Shown one piece after another: positions 61,548-64,000 of a stretch of DNA of 64,000 bases. The stretch covers positions 291,119 to 355,118 of the forward strand of contig CALRIU020000004.1 in the NCBI GenBank assembly GCA_943362175.1. The letters are read 5' to 3'. Position numbers and translations under genes: made by a program. Numbering within the stretch: position 1 is the stretch's first letter; the number at the start of each line of letters is the position of its first letter. The DNA comes from UBA4416 sp943362175 (GTDB lineage Bacteria; Bacteroidota; Bacteroidia; B-17B0; Aurantibacillaceae). The notes beneath the pieces were generated by a model. It worked only from the letters and a program-made list of their open reading frames with translations, had not been told where the DNA came from and did no database searches.

Positions 61548-62360
61548 TCATGAGTTTTTCTTCGTTGATGGTTTCTTTACGGAAGCCTTTTTGCTTGCTT
61601 TTTTCTGATCAGGTCCCGCTGTGGCAGCTGCTTTTTTTGCAGCCCCTGGTTTAACTGTTTTCACCGCTGTTTTGGCCGGAGCCGGATCTGCTTTTTTGCC
61701 GATGGCATGCGGCGCATCTTCGCGGATCACCTGTGTCTTGAAGTAGCGGCACCATTCCGTCAGGGGGCAGATCTCACACCTGGGGGTACGTGCCAGGCAG
61801 GTATAGCGGCCGTGTAGGATCAGCCAGTGGTGCGCTGTGGCAATAAATTCCTCCGGAATGTGCTTTACCAGTTGCTGCTCGCTTTGCAGGGGCGTTCTGG
61901 CTTTGGTGAGCCCGATCCGGTTCGATACCCTGAACACGTGCGTATCCACTGCCATGGCAGGCTTCTCATATATGACGGAAGCCACCACGTTGGCAGTTTT
62001 TCTTCCCACACCGGGCAGCTTCACCAGCTGCTCGATCTCGCTCGGAATAACGCCGTTGAAATCCGTGAGCAGCATATTGGCCATATTCACCAGGTGTTTG
62101 GCCTTGTTGTTTGGATAGCTGACGCTACGGATGTATTGGAAAATCGTATCGGAGTTGGATGCCGCCAGGGCTTCCACCGTCGGAAAATCCTTGAAAAGCC
62201 TGGGCGTCACCTGGTTGATGCGCTTATCCGTGCATTGCGCCGAAAGGATCACCGCCACGATCAGCTCATAAGGATTGGAATAGTTGAGCTCCGTTTCCGC
62301 TACCGGGACGTGGGTCCTGAAATAGCCGATCACACCTTCGTATCGTTCTTTTAAGGTCAT
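61548..62360 (-). CDS. nth: Endonuclease III
   Basis: Bifunctional DNA glycosylase/AP lyase for oxidised pyrimidines. The HhH-GPD core is complete: LSAQCTDKRINQVTP, KLPGVGRKTANVVASV with catalytic Lys121 and VDTHVFRVSNRIGL with Asp139. The [4Fe-4S] cluster is C-x6-C-x2-C-x5-C (Cys188, 195, 198, 204). The enzyme core ends near residue 212; residues about 214-270 form an extra low-complexity tail (KTAVKTVKPGAAKKAAATAG ... KKASVKKPSTKKNS) not found in E. coli Nth. Total length 270. The tail is similar in composition to the N-terminal extension of the neighbouring bcp product. The stop region lies 4 bp before the GT2 gene stop. Confidence 0.94.
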   Translation of the reverse strand: MTLKERYEGVIGYFRTHVPVAETELNYSNPYELIVAVILSAQCTDKRINQVTPRLFKDFPTVEALAASNSDTIFQYIRSVSYPNNKAKHLVNMANMLLTDFNGVIPSEIEQLVKLPGVGRKTANVVASVIYEKPAMAVDTHVFRVSNRIGLTKARTPLQSEQQLVKHIPEEFIATAHHWLILHGRYTCLARTPRCEICPLTEWCRYFKTQVIREDAPHAIGKKADPAPAKTAVKTVKPGAAKKAAATAGPDQKKASKKASVKKPSTKKNS

Positions 62361-62364
62361 GGTT

Positions 62365-63078
62365 TTACATCCTGAAGAGGCCGTATTTTAAAATGCAGTA
62401 AATGGCCCTGAAACCATCTTTCCAGCCGATCTTTTTCCCTTCCTCATAGGTTCTTCCATAGTAGGAAATTCCCACTTCATAGATCCTCAGCCCTTTGATC
62501 CTGGCAATTTTTGCCGTCACTTCCGGCTCAAAGCCAAAGCGCTGTTCCTTCAGCTCAATGTTTTTGATGATCTCCGATCGGAAGAGCTTGTAGCAGGTTT
62601 CCATATCCGTGAGGTTGAGGTTGGAAAACATATTGGACAGATTGGTCAGGAACTTATTACCGATAGAGTGCCAGTAGAACAGGATGCGGTGAGGCTTCCC
62701 ACCAATGAAGCGGCTGCCGTAAACGATGTCGGCGCTGCCTTTCAGGATGGGCTTCAGTAAAATGTTATACTCCTCGGGGTCGTATTCCAGGTCGGCATCC
62801 TGGATGATGATCAAATCGCCCGAAGCTTCACGGATCCCCGTGTGCAGGGCAGCGCCTTTTCCTTTATTCACCTCATGTTTCCGGTACTGAATGTTGAGGG
62901 CCGGGTTCTGTGCCTGGTAGTTTAAAATAGCCTGCTCCGTGGCATCGCGCGAGCAGTCGTTGACAATAATAATTTCTTTTGATATCTGGTTGGGAAGCTC
63001 CACCGCTTTAATCCGGTCGAGGATCAGGTGAATCGTCTTGGCTTCGTTATAGGCAGGAATAACAATCGATAATAACAT
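62365..63078 (-). CDS. Glycosyltransferase family 2 (dolichol-phosphate-mannose-synthase-like)
   Basis: 237 residues. Nucleotide-sugar-dependent GT-A enzyme: MLLSIVIPAYNEAKTIHLIL, EIIIVNDCSRDATE, KGKGAALHTGIREASGDLIIIQDADLEYDPEEY with the DAD metal site, and YGSRFIGG. The latter part (MFSNLNLTDMETCYKLFRSEIIKNIELKEQRFGFEPEVTAKIAR) is typical of the DPM1-like subgroup. No transmembrane segment is present, so it is a soluble or peripheral cytoplasmic enzyme transferring to a lipid-linked acceptor. It is convergent in orientation with nothing; nth follows 4 bp downstream and could share its transcript. Confidence 0.9.
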   Translation of the reverse strand: MLLSIVIPAYNEAKTIHLILDRIKAVELPNQISKEIIIVNDCSRDATEQAILNYQAQNPALNIQYRKHEVNKGKGAALHTGIREASGDLIIIQDADLEYDPEEYNILLKPILKGSADIVYGSRFIGGKPHRILFYWHSIGNKFLTNLSNMFSNLNLTDMETCYKLFRSEIIKNIELKEQRFGFEPEVTAKIARIKGLRIYEVGISYYGRTYEEGKKIGWKDGFRAIYCILKYGLFRM

Positions 63079-63430
63079 ATCGCTAAATATACATTTTTAT
63101 TTTGGTGTGCCTGCTTTCGAATGCCAGAGAATCGTATATCAAAATGACTGAAAAACGACAAGGAGCACTATGATGTTGTGGCACGCCGTCATCCGGTTAA
63201 TTTATTTTGGGCGCCCGGGCGGGCTTTCCGTTCCAATCTCCGCTGGTACTTCGACTACGCTCAGTGTCCGGCAAAAAGAGTGTAACGGAAAGCATGACCC
63301 GCAGGGCGCGCCCCAATAAACCATTAAAAGCTGAAACAGATGAGCGAATGTATTTGCATTTAGTCACAGTACCGGCACAGCTTTCGCTCATAAAGATTTC
63401 AAACCGGTAGCCTGTTGTTTTTTACCTGAT

Positions 63431-63474
63431 ATGTAAAATATACCAATCAAAATGTAAAGTATAGTTTACATTTT
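63431..63474 (+). promoter_or_regulatory. Palindromic operator
   Basis: AAAATGTAAA (63449-63458) and TTTACATTTT (63465-63474) form a perfect 10-bp inverted repeat with spacer GTATAG. A half-site ATGTAAAATATA lies 21 bp upstream at 63431, in direct orientation with the left arm. It sits just before the -7 box, a place suited to repression. Confidence 0.6.
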
Positions 63475-63486
63475 GAATTTATCATG

Positions 63487-63494
63487 TATATTTG
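63487..63494 (+). promoter_or_regulatory. -7 box of the last gene
   Basis: TATATTTG fits TAnnTTTG exactly, 16 bp before the ATG at 63511. It overlaps the start of a longer frame (ATG 63484), so the later ATG is the translation start. Confidence 0.65.
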
Positions 63495-63510
63495 CTTCCA
63501 AAAAGAGGCT

Positions 63511-63927
63511 ATGATCCCTTATCTTTTATTTCCCCGTTTTTTTAAATGGTTCGGCCTGGGCCTGGTCATTGCCGGCTTTGTCACCGATGCGCTGATGCAG
63601 CCCAATGTCGATGATCTCAGCGACGGAACGGGCTTGCTCGTGCAGGTCATGATCCTCGCAGGCCTGCTCTTTATTAGCTGTGCCCGCGAAAAATTCGAAG
63701 ATGAGTTCATCAAATACTACAGGTTGGTTTCCCTGCAATGGGCGGTGCTTCTGCTGATCGTGCTGCGCGTATCGTATAAGGTCATCGCCTGGTATACCGC
63801 CGATGCAGGCTGGACACCGCATTTCCAGGTGAATGCGCTGCTGATCTTTTACCTGGCATTTTTTTATTACCAGCTCTATCTGAAAGACAGGCTGATGAAC
63901 GTATTTGGAAAGAGAGATGAGCAGTAA
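63511..63927 (+). CDS. Four-helix membrane protein, unknown function
   Basis: 138 residues from the ATG at 63511; the ATG at 63484 lies before the -7 box. Four transmembrane helices (about 8-26, 37-53, 72-90, 104-121): FKWFGLGLVIAGFVTDAL, GLLVQVMILAGLLFISCA, QWAVLLLIVLRVSYKVIAWY and FQVNALLIFYLAFFYYQLYL. REKFEDEFIKYYRL between helices 2 and 3 and the basic C-terminus are cytoplasmic. Such proteins often precede an XRE-type regulator in Bacteroidota; nothing of that kind begins in the 70 bp left before the window end, so this remains a guess. It is probably controlled by the palindrome at 63449. Confidence 0.7.
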   Translation: MIPYLLFPRFFKWFGLGLVIAGFVTDALMQPNVDDLSDGTGLLVQVMILAGLLFISCAREKFEDEFIKYYRLVSLQWAVLLLIVLRVSYKVIAWYTADAGWTPHFQVNALLIFYLAFFYYQLYLKDRLMNVFGKRDEQ

Positions 63928-64000
63928 AGTTTTGCTCAAAAGTAGCGAAGCATATACATCATATTTTTGTCCTGATGTTTTTGTTTCTTTTTTTATCAGG

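Larger units (their letters stand above)
63079..63510. other. Intergenic region with element A and operator-like DNA
   Basis: No gene. It contains element A at 63249-63270 (CTTCGACTACGCTCAG followed by TGTCCGG), then AT-rich promoter DNA from about 63420 with the palindrome and -7 box listed separately. Confidence 0.6.

Noticed and set aside
1..64000. tRNA, rRNA or riboswitch genes
   Set aside because: Intergenic regions were read for cloverleaf, TTCRANNC-type and known riboswitch cores without a convincing hit; weak or divergent ones could be missed by eye.

Overview
The window looks like a chromosomal segment of a Bacteroidota bacterium, probably from the Chitinophagia/Sphingobacteriia side. 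Three things in the sequence support this. Several secreted proteins end in type IX secretion (T9SS) type A or type B (gliding-motility-associated) sorting domains. Many genes are preceded by the Bacteroidota -7 box TAnnTTTG (for example sucC, yebC, the VWA gene and the last gene) and not by a Shine-Dalgarno sequence. Intergenic regions carry short dispersed repeats. No rRNA, tRNA, CRISPR array, transposase or phage module was seen.

Layout. Positions 1-955 hold the N-terminal part of a secreted alpha/beta hydrolase. Positions 1012-6214 hold a visibly AT-rich three-gene operon joined by ATGA overlaps: a very large TPR-like protein with a C-terminal kinase-type ATPase, a stand-alone receiver, and a receiver fused to a nucleoside phosphorylase. 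This is the exact architecture of the anti-phage system Detocs (DtcA-DtcB-DtcC), in which phage sensing is relayed through a phosphotransfer chain to an effector that cleaves ATP. It is the most notable system in the window. A small zinc-ribbon ORF converges on it, followed by about 0.9 kb without a convincing gene.

Positions 7.3-16 kb are housekeeping: hypothetical and YcxB-like proteins, an acyl-CoA (methylcrotonoyl-type) carboxylase beta subunit, bioA (biotin, the carboxylase cofactor), sucC, a lipoprotein and a secreted protein. Positions 16-43.6 kb are dominated by large T9SS cargo proteins (16205, 21199, 26060, 32158, 34281, 40033) interleaved with recJ, yebC, a LamG-LytS kinase/LytTR pair, aroQ, xerD, a thiolase and a VWA protein. 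Positions 43.6-52.8 kb are mostly minus strand: holA, a DMT-like membrane protein, both methylmalonyl-CoA mutase subunits, an SUI1-type factor, a TPR protein, an MBL hydrolase and a Crp/Fnr regulator. Positions 52.9-64 kb hold an M61 peptidase, two paralogous small membrane proteins, a YciO/YrdC protein, two tandem TPR/PD40/SPOR-like envelope proteins, a Bcp peroxiredoxin, endonuclease III, a GT2 glycosyltransferase and a small membrane protein behind a palindromic operator.

Some functions connect. The methylmalonyl-CoA mutase and SucC carry propionyl-type carbon into succinate, and the carboxylase and thiolase fit acyl-CoA/branched-chain catabolism. The secreted adhesins and the two PD40/SPOR proteins fit a gliding or surface-colonising lifestyle. 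All function calls come from reading motifs by eye; no database search was possible.
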